Positions 27,452 to 35,725 of a DNA stretch of 48,511 bases are shown piece after piece. This DNA comes from an uncultured Luminiphilus sp. Its GTDB lineage: Bacteria; Pseudomonadota; Gammaproteobacteria; Pseudomonadales; Halieaceae. Positions within the stretch are counted from its first letter, which is position 1; every line of letters begins with the position of its first letter. The notes beneath the pieces are model-generated. The model was not told the origin of the DNA. It was given only the letters and a program-made list of their open reading frames with translations, and did not search any database. Made by a program: the position numbers and the translations under genes. The stretch is from NCBI GenBank assembly GCA_905182485.1, contig CAJJBO010000027.1, positions 1 to 48,511 of the forward strand, written 5' to 3'.

Positions 27452-29060
27452 CTGAACTACTTGCTGTCTCAATTATTGGTGACCGCGGCGGAAAAATACC
27501 CCGACCGACCGGCACTGATTTTCCCAGATGCGCGACTAACGTACGCGCAGTTGTCTGAATTGAGTCAGCGCTACGCGCGAGCGATGGTGGGTCACGGATT
27601 GTCACGTGGTGACCACGTGGGGATTCTGGCGGTCAATCGGCCTGAGTACATCGCGCTCCTATTCGCCTGCATGTTCTCAGGCACCGTCGCCGTATTGCTG
27701 AATGCGCGTTTCCGCGTTCAAGAGTTGCAGCATGCGGCTACGCACTGTGATCTCAAATGGATATTCGTGGGTCAAAACGAGGGTGTGCCGCATGCGGCGA
27801 GGTTGCTTGAGGCCCTACCAGAGTTAGCAAACGCCGATGCCAGTGGAGCCGTTTCGGTGCCCGCAGCGCCGATGCTCGAGCGTGTGGTGACACTCGATGC
27901 CTTTGATCAATCTGGCTTTACCGCATTCACCGATTTTCTTGCTGAAGAGACCTTGGCAACGCCGGCGCAGTTTGATGCTCGGCAGGAAGCAGTCATCGCC
28001 AGTGAGCCGGCACTCATTATGTTTACCTCGGGTACGACCTCGCTGCCCAAGGGCTGTATGTTGACGCAGGAGTCGGTTTTCAGAACGTCGTTAGCGATGA
28101 GGAATCGATTGGGTCTGTCCGCGGACGAGCGGATGTGGGACCCGCTGCCCATGTTCCACATGGCGTCTATTCTGCCGATGCTGAGTCTTTTCCATGACGG
28201 CGGTGCTTGTCTGACTGACAGATCGCCGATATTGATCGCGCGGTGGCCGCAGCACGAGGAGCGCGCCACCTTTTTATACCCCGCTTTCCCCGCGATCATG
28301 GCGGAGCTGATGAATCATCCTGATATGAAGCTCGATCAACTGGATCATGTTCGGTTGATCAATAACATTGGTTCAGCTGAGGCGCTGCGAGAAAATATGC
28401 GCGCGTGGCCATCTGCGACCCACATCAGCGCTTTTGGGATGACCGAGCTCAGCGGTATCGCGAGCCACACTGACCCCAACGATACGCCAGCGCAGCGTGC
28501 GGAGACCTGCGGTAAACCCTATGAGGGCATTGAGGTGGCGATCGTTCATCCTGAGTCAGGGCATGTATGCACTGAAAACGAGCAGGGCGAGATCCGTGTG
28601 AGAGGATTTCTTTTGTTCGATGGTTATTACAAGCAGCCTGAAGAGACTGCTCGCGTAATCGATGATCGGGGTTGGTTTCGTACCGGCGATTTGGGGTCCT
28701 TGGACCCTGAAGGCCGTATTCGTTTCCACGGACGCATTAAGGATGTGCTGAAAGTGGGGGGCGAGAACGTGTCACCGCTCGAGGTTGAGGCCTGGCTGTC
28801 GACCCACCCAGACGTCATGGTGGCGCAGGTGGTTGGTGCACCTGATGATCGGCTCGATGAGGTGGTCGCCGCCTTTATCCAGTTGAAGCCGGGTCGCCAG
28901 CGTCGCGGCAGAGGAGATCGTTGACTATTGTGAGGGCCAGATTGCTTCGTTTAAGGTACCCAGAGTCGTACGATTTGTAGACGAATGGCCGATGTCGGCG
29001 ACTAAAATACAGCGTTCAGCTTTGCGAGAGCAGTTGTTAGCTGAGGCCGCGGTTGAGTAG
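27452..29060 (+). CDS. Acyl-CoA synthetase / AMP-dependent ligase (frameshift near the end)
   Basis: An ANL-superfamily enzyme that activates a carboxylic acid with ATP and CoA. The phosphate-binding loop is MFTSGTTSLPKG; later AFGMTELSG, GWFRTGDLGSLDPEGRIRFHGR and KVGGENVSPLEVE complete the A3-A8 motifs. After about 28898 the frame must change to read AEEIVDYCEGQIASFKVPR and SATKIQRSALR, where the conserved C-terminal Lys of SATKIQ is found; it stops at 29058-29060. The start is unclear: TTG 27461 or CTG 27452 (MNYLLSQLL), with no strong ribosome site. About 535 residues. Confidence 0.85.
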
Positions 29061-29609
29061 ATAAACGCGTTCAGCCGTTGCTGAATCAAATAGTGAGAGG
29101 GCGTGGCGAAGCCATTTATCCACGCCATCAAAGAGCCTAGGTGATCAAACAGCCCGGGTCATCAAGCTAGCGCGCGCCATCAAACAATCTAAGCCATCAC
29201 GCAGCTTAAGCCGCTTCTGACAGGCAATATCAGGAGGCGGGTGGTGTTACAAACTTTCCGTCCCCTCACCCCGCTGTGTCATGCAAACCCCGTTATGCGC
29301 ACGTGCAGTGGCCGCAAGCCTATGCGGAGCGCCCCGCATGATCCTGCGGGTCGTAGTATTGCGTTTGGCTGCAGCCCTCTTTCTTCACCCACGCCGATCC
29401 GGACTGATTGCCGAGCAGAGATCGTGGGGCCGGGTGCGCGTCACGCTGCGTTTCACTCTATGCCCTCCCTGATTTAAAGTGGTGTCGCCACAGCTTGTCT
29501 ATCCCTATCGATGCGAGTGAGCTGATGGTTTTATTTATTGTGATCATAGTCGTTAGCGCGTTGTGAGCATGTTGAGCGTGAACTGAAAAGATCCAAGGAG
29601 GACAAACCC
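29061..29609. other. Intergenic with repeats, no gene seen
   Basis: About 550 bp. The first part holds the 17-bp tandem units at 29127-29212; the rest (29213-29609) shows no convincing gene. GGAGGA just before 29610 is the ribosome site of the next gene. Confidence 0.45.
29127..29212. repeat. Five tandem units of 17-18 bp
   Basis: Units start at 29127, 29144, 29161, 29179 and 29196 and each begins ATCAA or ATCAC, e.g. ATCAAAGAGCCTAGGTG and ATCAAACAGCCCGGGTC. Most units contain a short palindrome (CCTAGG, CCCGGG, GCTAGC, CTTAAG). A truncated unit precedes them. The words resemble those of the 40-bp repeats at 2221-2340. Confidence 0.65.
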
Positions 29610-30272
29610 ATGATCAAGAGTATAGCGTTAACCGTATTGCTCACAGCCGTTGTGGTGGCAGGGATCTCCCAACACTTTTGGGTTGGCAAAAAACGGGCGA
29701 TGATCGACGGAATGACCGAGAGACGCCTCAGTCAGTTTGAGGCGCTTTCAGCGACCCATGCGGCGGTAGTATTCGTCGGCGACAGCATTACTGAGGGGGG
29801 GCTTTGGTCAGAGTGGCTCCCCGGCGTGGATGTGATTAACCGAGGCATTAGCGGTAATACCACGCAAGATATCCTTGATCGAATGCATCACATTGTCAGC
29901 GTGAAGCCGGATAAATTATTTTTGATGATTGGCATTAACGACCTCAACAAACGGTTGGGGGCGGCGGTTGCTTTGGCCAATTACACCAAACTGTTCGACC
30001 TAATCGATGCACAGCTCCCTGACATCGAGGTCTATATCCAGAGTGTTTTGCCGGTGAATGCGGTATGGCCCTTGATTGACAATACCCACATCCCAACCCT
30101 GAATGCGGCGTTGAAGCAGCACGCTGATGAACGCGGCTATCGGTATATTGATCTGCATTCCGTGTTTTCTGACGAAGAGGGGGCTTTAAAGCCAGACCTC
30201 AGTAATGATGGTATTCACTTGTTGGCACCCGGATACCGGTTGTGGCGGGGGCACGTAGAGGAGTTTTTGTAA
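29610..30272 (+). CDS. Membrane-anchored SGNH/GDSL hydrolase
   Basis: A 220-residue esterase-type protein. A membrane helix or uncleaved signal spans residues 5-23 (IALTVLLTAVVVAGISQHF). Block I is VFVGDSITEGG with the nucleophile Ser, block II GISGNTTQD with Gly, block III IGINDLN with Asn, and block V NDGIHLLAPGY with the catalytic Asp and His. All four SGNH residues are present, so it should be active as a periplasmic esterase or acyl-hydrolase. A strong AAGGAGGA site precedes the ATG. Monocistronic. Confidence 0.88.
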   Translation: MIKSIALTVLLTAVVVAGISQHFWVGKKRAMIDGMTERRLSQFEALSATHAAVVFVGDSITEGGLWSEWLPGVDVINRGISGNTTQDILDRMHHIVSVKPDKLFLMIGINDLNKRLGAAVALANYTKLFDLIDAQLPDIEVYIQSVLPVNAVWPLIDNTHIPTLNAALKQHADERGYRYIDLHSVFSDEEGALKPDLSNDGIHLLAPGYRLWRGHVEEFL

Positions 30273-30888
30273 TAGTTCCAGTGCGATAGATTGCGCTCTG
30301 CTACTGTGGTCGAAGCCATCAAACTGTTGATTGATAGGGAATTCACCACAGAGGGCGGGGGATTAACGAAGCGTCTGCAGTTTTACCGTTGAGGAGTTGG
30401 GTTTGCTGCTCGTTGAGGCGCATCGACTCAGTATCAGAGCAGACCGTCATGCCCGAGTCGCAGCAGCGGTGTAGCATGCGGTCAGGGCGAGGTGACTCCA
30501 AGGTTGACCGTCTTATAGCGGCGACGGATATCATGCGCCTCATTGTCTGCGGTTCACTAATCTAATCATAAAAGCCGGGGATTGAGCTCGCTCAATGTGC
30601 CAATCGTGCCGCTACGAATATAAATCAGTGATCCGTCGATTTATGACGTTTTGTTATTAAAATAATGTTACCATATAGCTTAATGTAATTTCAGCTGTTA
30701 GTCATTTGCATACCAACTCTCAGTGAGGTTTTTGTGCTTAGGACGTGTCAGCCGCACCCAGAGCATCAGGCCGGGCCGTTTAGGCGTGAGGTATTGATAT
30801 CGAAATCAATTTTGTCATCGGCGTGCCGCACACCTGGCGGTCTCAAAAAAGATACACCGGTTGCGCGTCTTCTCGACACGAGACCGTG
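30273..30888. other. Intergenic, AT-rich toward its right end
   Basis: About 615 bp. Around 30640-30720 the sequence is clearly AT-rich (ATTAAAATAATG) and likely holds the promoter of the following genes. A plus-strand open frame from 30734 overlaps the next gene's leader in another frame and does not look coding. Confidence 0.45.
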
Positions 30889-31542
30889 GTGTCGAAAGCA
30901 GAGAGCCCCCATCTGCAGCAACCTACCATCTTGTCGTATCTCAAGGACCTTCCCAATCTTTGTTCGCTAGCTGGTCTGGCATGTACACTGCTCGCCATCT
31001 ACTTTAGTATTTTAGGTATATATGAAGCAGCAATGATTGGCATGATCTGGGCGGTCGCATTCGACTGGGCGGACGGCTTGCTGGCAAGACGAATTCAAGG
31101 GCGAATTGGCACAGACTCGGCCTTTGGAGCGCAGCTTGATGTAGTAATTGATATTATCAGTTACGGGGTGACGCCCGCGGTATTGCTTTTAAGCTACGGT
31201 CAATTTCAACCGGTATTTCTCATCGGGTCTTTTGTGATTTTGTCAGCCAGCGCAATGCGACTCAGTTTTTTTAGTGTATTTGGTCTTGATAGTAGCGCTC
31301 AATATACTGGGCTGGCGTTAGACAATAATAATATTATCCTCGTGGCCATTTTTTTATTCGAAGCAGCTTTTCCGACCGGCGTTTTTTGCATCATTCTGTA
31401 TGCGGCCTGTATGGCACTTTCCGCATTAAATGTTTCCCGTATCAAAACTCCCAAGCTTTCTGGGAACCCCACTAACGTTTACGTGCTCGCAACTTACACG
31501 CTCCTGGTCACTGCGTTCTATTTATTTAAAGTTACCGCGTAA
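30889..31542 (+). CDS. CDP-alcohol phosphatidyltransferase (PssA-like)
   Basis: An integral membrane enzyme that swaps CMP of a CDP-lipid or CDP-alcohol for an acceptor. The signature D-x2-DG-x2-AR-x8-G-x3-D-x3-D is present: DWADGLLARR, then FGAQLDVVID. The following DIISYGVTPAVLL resembles bacterial phosphatidylserine synthases. Six or so hydrophobic segments follow. GTG 30889 (MSKAESPHLQ) is the preferred start because translation upstream is not hydrophobic and lacks family similarity, giving 217 residues. Base composition is AT-richer than the surroundings. The next gene encodes a cytidylyltransferase. Confidence 0.85.
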   Translation: MSKAESPHLQQPTILSYLKDLPNLCSLAGLACTLLAIYFSILGIYEAAMIGMIWAVAFDWADGLLARRIQGRIGTDSAFGAQLDVVIDIISYGVTPAVLLLSYGQFQPVFLIGSFVILSASAMRLSFFSVFGLDSSAQYTGLALDNNNIILVAIFLFEAAFPTGVFCIILYAACMALSALNVSRIKTPKLSGNPTNVYVLATYTLLVTAFYLFKVTA

Positions 31543-31592
31543 ATAAGGCTAGAAAAGTGGGCGCAGAGCCTAGTCTGGCCAAAGGCGAAAAT

Positions 31593-32042
31593 ATGTTGAT
31601 ATATACGGTTGGCACTTTTGACTTACTTCATGTTGGGCACCTCGCCTTGCTGGAGTATTGCGGGTCTCTTGGAGATACAGTTGCAGTGGGTGTTGCCGCA
31701 GATAGCGTGGTCAGCTCATACAAGCCCAACGCGCCCGTTATTCCGCTCGATCAGAGGCTGGAAATGTTAATGGCATTGAAGTGTGTTGATATTGTTCGCC
31801 CTTATTACAAGCTGGAATATATCTCTGGCTGTAATGCGCTGAACGCAGACATATTTGTAGTGGGTGAGGATTGGGGTGCGAAACCGCACAACATTGCGGT
31901 GGAGGCGCACTTGAAAGCTAAGGGGAAAAAAGTCGTGAAGATTGTTTATGACCTCAGGACCTCATCGACTCAGATTAAAAATACGGCCATTGCGCAACGA
32001 CATAGAAATATTGAGCGCGCTACCCTTTGTGAGATCAGTTAA
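31593..32042 (+). CDS. Cytidylyltransferase-fold nucleotidyltransferase (TagD/GCT-like)
   Basis: A 149-residue enzyme expected to make CDP-alcohol from CTP and a phosphorylated alcohol. The HxGH motif lies in YTVGTFDLLHVGHLALLEY, and the second nucleotide-binding motif is RTSSTQIKNT, the counterpart of the RTxGISTT of glycerol-3-phosphate cytidylyltransferases. ATG 31593 follows AAAGGCG. Substrate (glycerol-3-phosphate, phosphoethanolamine or another) cannot be read from the sequence. It follows the CDP-alcohol phosphatidyltransferase by 50 bp, so the two form a likely head-group pathway. Confidence 0.85.
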   Translation: MLIYTVGTFDLLHVGHLALLEYCGSLGDTVAVGVAADSVVSSYKPNAPVIPLDQRLEMLMALKCVDIVRPYYKLEYISGCNALNADIFVVGEDWGAKPHNIAVEAHLKAKGKKVVKIVYDLRTSSTQIKNTAIAQRHRNIERATLCEIS

Positions 32043-32081
32043 GAGCGCTCTAAAACTGACTCGATGAGTCATCTTCCCAAA

Positions 32082-32098
32082 GGAAAAGGCTCTTTTCC
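32082..32098. terminator. Hairpin after the cytidylyltransferase gene
   Basis: GGAAAAG (32082-32088) pairs perfectly with CTTTTCC (32092-32098) around a three-base loop. A palindrome, GAGCGCTC, lies at 32043-32050. No long T-run. Confidence 0.45.
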
Positions 32099-32232
32099 AA
32101 TCTATGGAATCCCTTTAGCAACAGGTATTTTTTTTGATTTACCTGATTAAGTCACCGCGTTATTCGTTGTGCAAATGCATTCAGAAAAGTAGGTTCATTG
32201 GAAAACTTAGCCACTTACAAGAAAATACAATA

Positions 32233-32385
32233 ATGGGGTTGAGATACGACGCGCTGCCTAGGATAAGTGAACACTTTGCATGGTATTGGAGCAGAGACCA
32301 CGCAGTCTTAGCAAATTTGACAAATAGGGATCGAGCAACAAGGAAAGCTGTCTATGAAAGATGTCGTTTTGAAAATAAGCAGTGA
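32233..32385 (+). CDS. Doubtful small frame
   Basis: A 50-residue frame from ATG 32233 (MGLRYDALPRISEHFAWYW) in the AT-rich patch. It overlaps the start of the next gene by 32 bp in another frame. No family is recognised and no strong ribosome site precedes it; it may be chance or a fragment. Confidence 0.2.
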   Translation: MGLRYDALPRISEHFAWYWSRDHAVLANLTNRDRATRKAVYERCRFENKQ

Positions 32386-32803
32386 ATTTAGTGGTTGTTC
32401 TCTTACCAGTCACTTTGAGTTATGGACAGTCAGCCGGCTATCCCACATCGAGGCCGACGGCTGGAAAAATCGTGAATATTTGCTGACGGAGGCGGCGGTA
32501 ACTACGAAGTGGTCTTCGTACCTGCTTCTGGAGCACGCTCCTGGTGCTTATAGAGACAGGAACGATCAAGAGAAACACAATAAACTGCTTGCGGCGGTGC
32601 CCATTATGGAAGGTGAGCACAAAGAGATGGTTCAGGGCGTCATAATGGCAGAAGGACCCCAGTTTTACAGGATGTCATCGTCACACCCAGCATGCGAAAC
32701 CCTCGGGGTTGACGAAGTAATGAAGAGGTGGGTTCATGGACAGTGTGACCTCTGGGTAAAAAAAGCGGTAGAGACGCTTGAGTCAGACGCATTGTTCAAC
32801 TAG
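32354..32803 (+). CDS. Hypothetical protein in the AT-rich patch
   Basis: A 149-residue soluble protein with GGAAAGC 7 bp before the ATG. No family is recognised. Visible features are many Trp, His and Glu residues, a central YLLLEHAPGAYRDRND and a repeated style of short amphipathic helices; no signal peptide or membrane segment. It lies about 310 bp after the cytidylyltransferase on the same strand, and its codon use is AT-rich like its two upstream neighbours, suggesting shared acquisition. Confidence 0.6.
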   Translation: MKDVVLKISSEFSGCSLTSHFELWTVSRLSHIEADGWKNREYLLTEAAVTTKWSSYLLLEHAPGAYRDRNDQEKHNKLLAAVPIMEGEHKEMVQGVIMAEGPQFYRMSSSHPACETLGVDEVMKRWVHGQCDLWVKKAVETLESDALFN

Positions 32804-33182
32804 GACTTCTCCAAACCGCTGTCTGGCACAGTAGCGTTATAGTTTAGTTTCGCCGTAGCGTTGCGTCGGCCCGGTCATAATCCCTTTGTTCCTTTTTTGG
32901 TCTATCGCTTGTGATTTGCACTCGGCCGCGTATCGCTCAGGCCAGTGCGCTAGCCCAACATGGGCCATCGATGCACTGAGGCGCTACCTTTTCGCGACGG
33001 ATCTTGTTTGCCACACTGGGTACAGCTAGGTTTGCGAGTGGCTGGTGATGATGGAGGGTTTCAGCGGTATTGGCGGTAATGGCAAAGCCCATGTTCATGT
33101 CAGCCATAGCGCGATAAGGTGGGTTTGATAACGCCATTTTTAACATTACGATGACACGGTTCGCAGAAACGTAAGAGGCCCC
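32804..33182. other. Intergenic, no gene seen
   Basis: About 380 bp. A minus-strand frame (32937-33146) exists but lacks a convincing start or family, and is not annotated as a gene. Confidence 0.4.
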
Positions 33183-34166
33183 ATGACGCAGCAGTCAACC
33201 GTCATTGATGTGCACGCCCACATTGTATTTGAAGCACTCCACGGTGCGGCCGGTTCGTATGGCCCTGAGGCGGGGGTTGATGAGCACGGGGCCGATTACT
33301 TCCGTATCGGCGAATACGAGCTTAGGCCGTTGTCTTATAGGGGATCCGTTTTCGTCGATATGGCACTGCGTCTGCAACACATGGATCGGCTGGGTATTGA
33401 TCTGCAGGTGTTGTCGGCGAACCCACTCACGATGTTCCATGGCATCGATGCGGCTACCGCGACGTCCTTTTGCCAGCGGCAAAATGACCTCATGGCATCT
33501 GCCATCGCGGAGCATTCTGAACGCCTGTTGGGGCTGGGTTCACTCCCGATGCAGAGCATCACGGCGTCGTGCGATGAGTTGGAGCGAGTGGTAAAAGATT
33601 TGGGTTTGTCGGGGGTTGCGATTGGGACCGATTTCCCTGGGGGGTTTGCGAATCCGCATCTCGACCCACTGTATGAAGCCCTAGTGGCACTGGACGTGCC
33701 GCTGTTTGTTCATCCTAGTTCGACTGACGGTGTGGGAGGACTCGCTGACCCTCGATTAGGCGCGCATGCTTTGTCTCTCAGTCTGGGATACGCCTACGAG
33801 GAAACCTTGGCGGTGGCGAGTATCATTATGGGAGGCGTTTTAGACCGCCACCCTCTGTTGGATATTTGTTTCTCTCATGGTGGGGGGTGTGTGAGTTTTC
33901 TAGCAGAGAAGTTTGAGCAGATGGCGCACTTCGACGGCACTGTCTCGGAGGGTGTTAAACAGAATGGCTTTAGTGCAGAGCTGGGTCGCTTGTGGTTTGA
34001 CAGTCATGTCAAAGGAGCGCGTTCACGACAATTGTTGTGGGAGTCTGTGAGCCATGAGCGCCTGGTGTTTGGCACGAATCTTGGCGGCTTTGACACCCCT
34101 GAAGTCTTGGGCGACGAGGCCGTTTTACTGGCAGATAACGCTAAAAAATTGCTGAGGTTAACGTGA
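33183..34166 (+). CDS. ACMSD-like amidohydrolase-fold protein
   Basis: A 327-residue metal-dependent hydrolase or decarboxylase of the amidohydrolase-2 (ACMSD) type. Metal ligands: HxH in VIDVHAHIVF, a His in PLFVHPSS and the HGGG of CFSHGGG. At the last ligand position, where the family normally has GTD or GSD, this protein reads FGTNLGGFDT, with Asn in place of Asp; the downstream Asp could compensate. Its last codons overlap the next gene by 4 bp, indicating an operon with a second amidohydrolase. Aromatic carboxylate decarboxylation is a plausible role. Confidence 0.8.
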   Translation: MTQQSTVIDVHAHIVFEALHGAAGSYGPEAGVDEHGADYFRIGEYELRPLSYRGSVFVDMALRLQHMDRLGIDLQVLSANPLTMFHGIDAATATSFCQRQNDLMASAIAEHSERLLGLGSLPMQSITASCDELERVVKDLGLSGVAIGTDFPGGFANPHLDPLYEALVALDVPLFVHPSSTDGVGGLADPRLGAHALSLSLGYAYEETLAVASIIMGGVLDRHPLLDICFSHGGGCVSFLAEKFEQMAHFDGTVSEGVKQNGFSAELGRLWFDSHVKGARSRQLLWESVSHERLVFGTNLGGFDTPEVLGDEAVLLADNAKKLLRLT

Positions 34167-35476
34167 TAGTCATTGAAAACATTGCGCTGTTTAAGGGTCA
34201 TGCCGATCAATATTGTCCGGTCGGGTCAGTGGTGATGGAGGGCAATCTCATTCGTTTCGCCGGGCCTCGTGAGGCGCGCCCAGAGTTGCCGCCCGATGCC
34301 ACCGTGGTCGATGGAAAAGGGGCTTTCGTGATGCCCGGTATGGTCGAATCACATGCTCACTTGTCCTACACCAATAACGGACCCCTTGAGCTGGACAAAT
34401 CTCCTGTCGAAGAGGTCATGATTAAGACCATTAATAACGCGCGCATCATGTTGGGCTCAGGCTTTACGGCGGCCATTGGCTTTGGTTCTGTGCACCGCGT
34501 CGATGCTTTTTTAAAAGCCGGAATCGATCGTGGTGACATCATCGGCCCTCGGCTGCTTGCTGGCGGTCGCGATATTGGCTCTACCGGCAGTAATGCAGAC
34601 CTTCATCCTGATTACGCTCAGCTCAAGATTGATGGGCTGGGGATGATTACCGATGGTCCATGGGAGGTCAGAAAGGCCGTTAGGACCCTGTCTAAAAATG
34701 GGGTAGATGTGGTCAAAGTGATGGTTGACGGTGAGCTGCTCTCGGGAGGCGGCGGCATTAAACCGGGGGTCTTAGGCTTCACCGATGAGGAACTAGAGGT
34801 GCTGGTGTCAGAAGCGCATCACCGCGGTATGAGAGTCGCCAGCCACGCCCGATCCGCCGCGGCGGTGAAACAAGCTGTTAAAAGTGGTATCGATTTTATT
34901 GGCCATGCTAATTATATAGACGATGAGGCTCTAGAGTTATTAATAGAGAATAAAGATAAAATTTTTGTGGGCCCCGCCGTCGCTTGGGAGATGACATTTG
35001 TCGAGCACTACCGTCAATTTGGCTTCGAAGAGGGCGGTCCTGAGCATGAAGGTTATGCCGCAGAACTGGAGGCCACTAAGGACTCAGTAAAAAGAATGCG
35101 AGAGGCGGGGATACGCGTGCTGATCGGCGGCGACTATGGCCTCAATATCACGCCACACGGCAGCTATGCTAAAGAGCTCGAGTACTTTACCCGCGATTTC
35201 GGCTTTAGCCCGGCCGAAGCGTTGCAGGCCGCCACCAAGCACGGTGGGGAAGCGTTTATGCCCGGTGGGAATTTAGGGACATTAGAGCCGGGTCGGTTGG
35301 CAGATATGGTCATTGTGAACGGCAATCCGCTCGACGACATTACCGTACTGCAGAACCCAGACAACATTCCTGTTGTGATCAAGGATGGACAAATCTATGC
35401 CGGGTTGTTGCGCTCGGGCTCTCCTTACCTCTTAGCCGCAGGTGACCTCAGTCCGTTGCTCGGCGCGTCAGCTTAA
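34163..35476 (+). CDS. Amidohydrolase (imidazolonepropionase/prolidase-like)
   Basis: A 437-residue TIM-barrel hydrolase starting at GTG 34163 and overlapping the previous gene. The composite N-terminal beta-domain (IENIALFKG...VVDGKGAFVMPGM) leads to VESHAHLSY, which carries the HxH metal ligands. Then VKVMVDGE, VASHARSAAAV, IDFIGHANY with further His ligands, and IGGDYG with the catalytic Asp. The ending LGTLEPGRLADMVIVNGNPL is diagnostic for the imidazolonepropionase-like group acting on cyclic amides or peptides. Intact frame. A terminator hairpin follows at 35595. Confidence 0.88.
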   Translation: MIVIENIALFKGHADQYCPVGSVVMEGNLIRFAGPREARPELPPDATVVDGKGAFVMPGMVESHAHLSYTNNGPLELDKSPVEEVMIKTINNARIMLGSGFTAAIGFGSVHRVDAFLKAGIDRGDIIGPRLLAGGRDIGSTGSNADLHPDYAQLKIDGLGMITDGPWEVRKAVRTLSKNGVDVVKVMVDGELLSGGGGIKPGVLGFTDEELEVLVSEAHHRGMRVASHARSAAAVKQAVKSGIDFIGHANYIDDEALELLIENKDKIFVGPAVAWEMTFVEHYRQFGFEEGGPEHEGYAAELEATKDSVKRMREAGIRVLIGGDYGLNITPHGSYAKELEYFTRDFGFSPAEALQAATKHGGEAFMPGGNLGTLEPGRLADMVIVNGNPLDDITVLQNPDNIPVVIKDGQIYAGLLRSGSPYLLAAGDLSPLLGASA

Positions 35477-35594
35477 AACGCATTCGATGGTGCGGAGGCG
35501 CGCTGCAGTGAGCGCCCGGTAGGTGTTTTTGGTCGCTACATGCGGTAAGAATATGGGGGGACGACACAACCCGGTTACCTATTGGTCGTCTGCA

Positions 35595-35618
35595 GGTTCG
35601 GAGGCCCGATCCTTTTTT
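35595..35618 (+). terminator. Rho-independent terminator
   Basis: GGTTCGG (35595-35601) pairs with CCGATCC (35606-35612) with one T-T mismatch, loop AGGC, followed by six T. It ends the amidohydrolase operon about 120 bp after its stop. Confidence 0.65.
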
Positions 35619-35682
35619 GATGGCTACGTCATAGGGTTGAGCATCGGAAGCACGTCGAGCCGCAGTCGTCGGGAACTGTGGC

Positions 35683-35704
35683 CCCGCCCGGCAGGACTCG
35701 AACC
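35683..35704 (-). repeat. Displaced 3' end of tRNA-Arg (attachment-site repeat)
   Basis: These 22 bp are identical to 40429-40450, the last 22 nt of tRNA-Arg(TCT) from its discriminator base into the T-loop and stem, in the same orientation. Identity breaks at 35682 on one side (just outside the mature tRNA end) and at 35705 on the other. It lies 21 bp beyond the stop of the phosphorylase gene and marks the far edge of the glucosylglycerate cassette. Confidence 0.75.
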
Positions 35705-35725
35705 CGTAACCGACGTAATTGGTAT

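Noticed and set aside
29127..29212. CRISPR array
   Set aside because: The 17-bp units are directly adjacent and diverged, with no spacers and no cas genes in the window.
30343..30543. Minus-strand 66-residue frame after the SGNH hydrolase
   Set aside because: Basic composition without hydrophobic core or family match; not supported as a gene.
32937..33146. Minus-strand 69-residue frame before the amidohydrolase genes
   Set aside because: No ribosome site and no recognised family; likely chance in GC-rich DNA.
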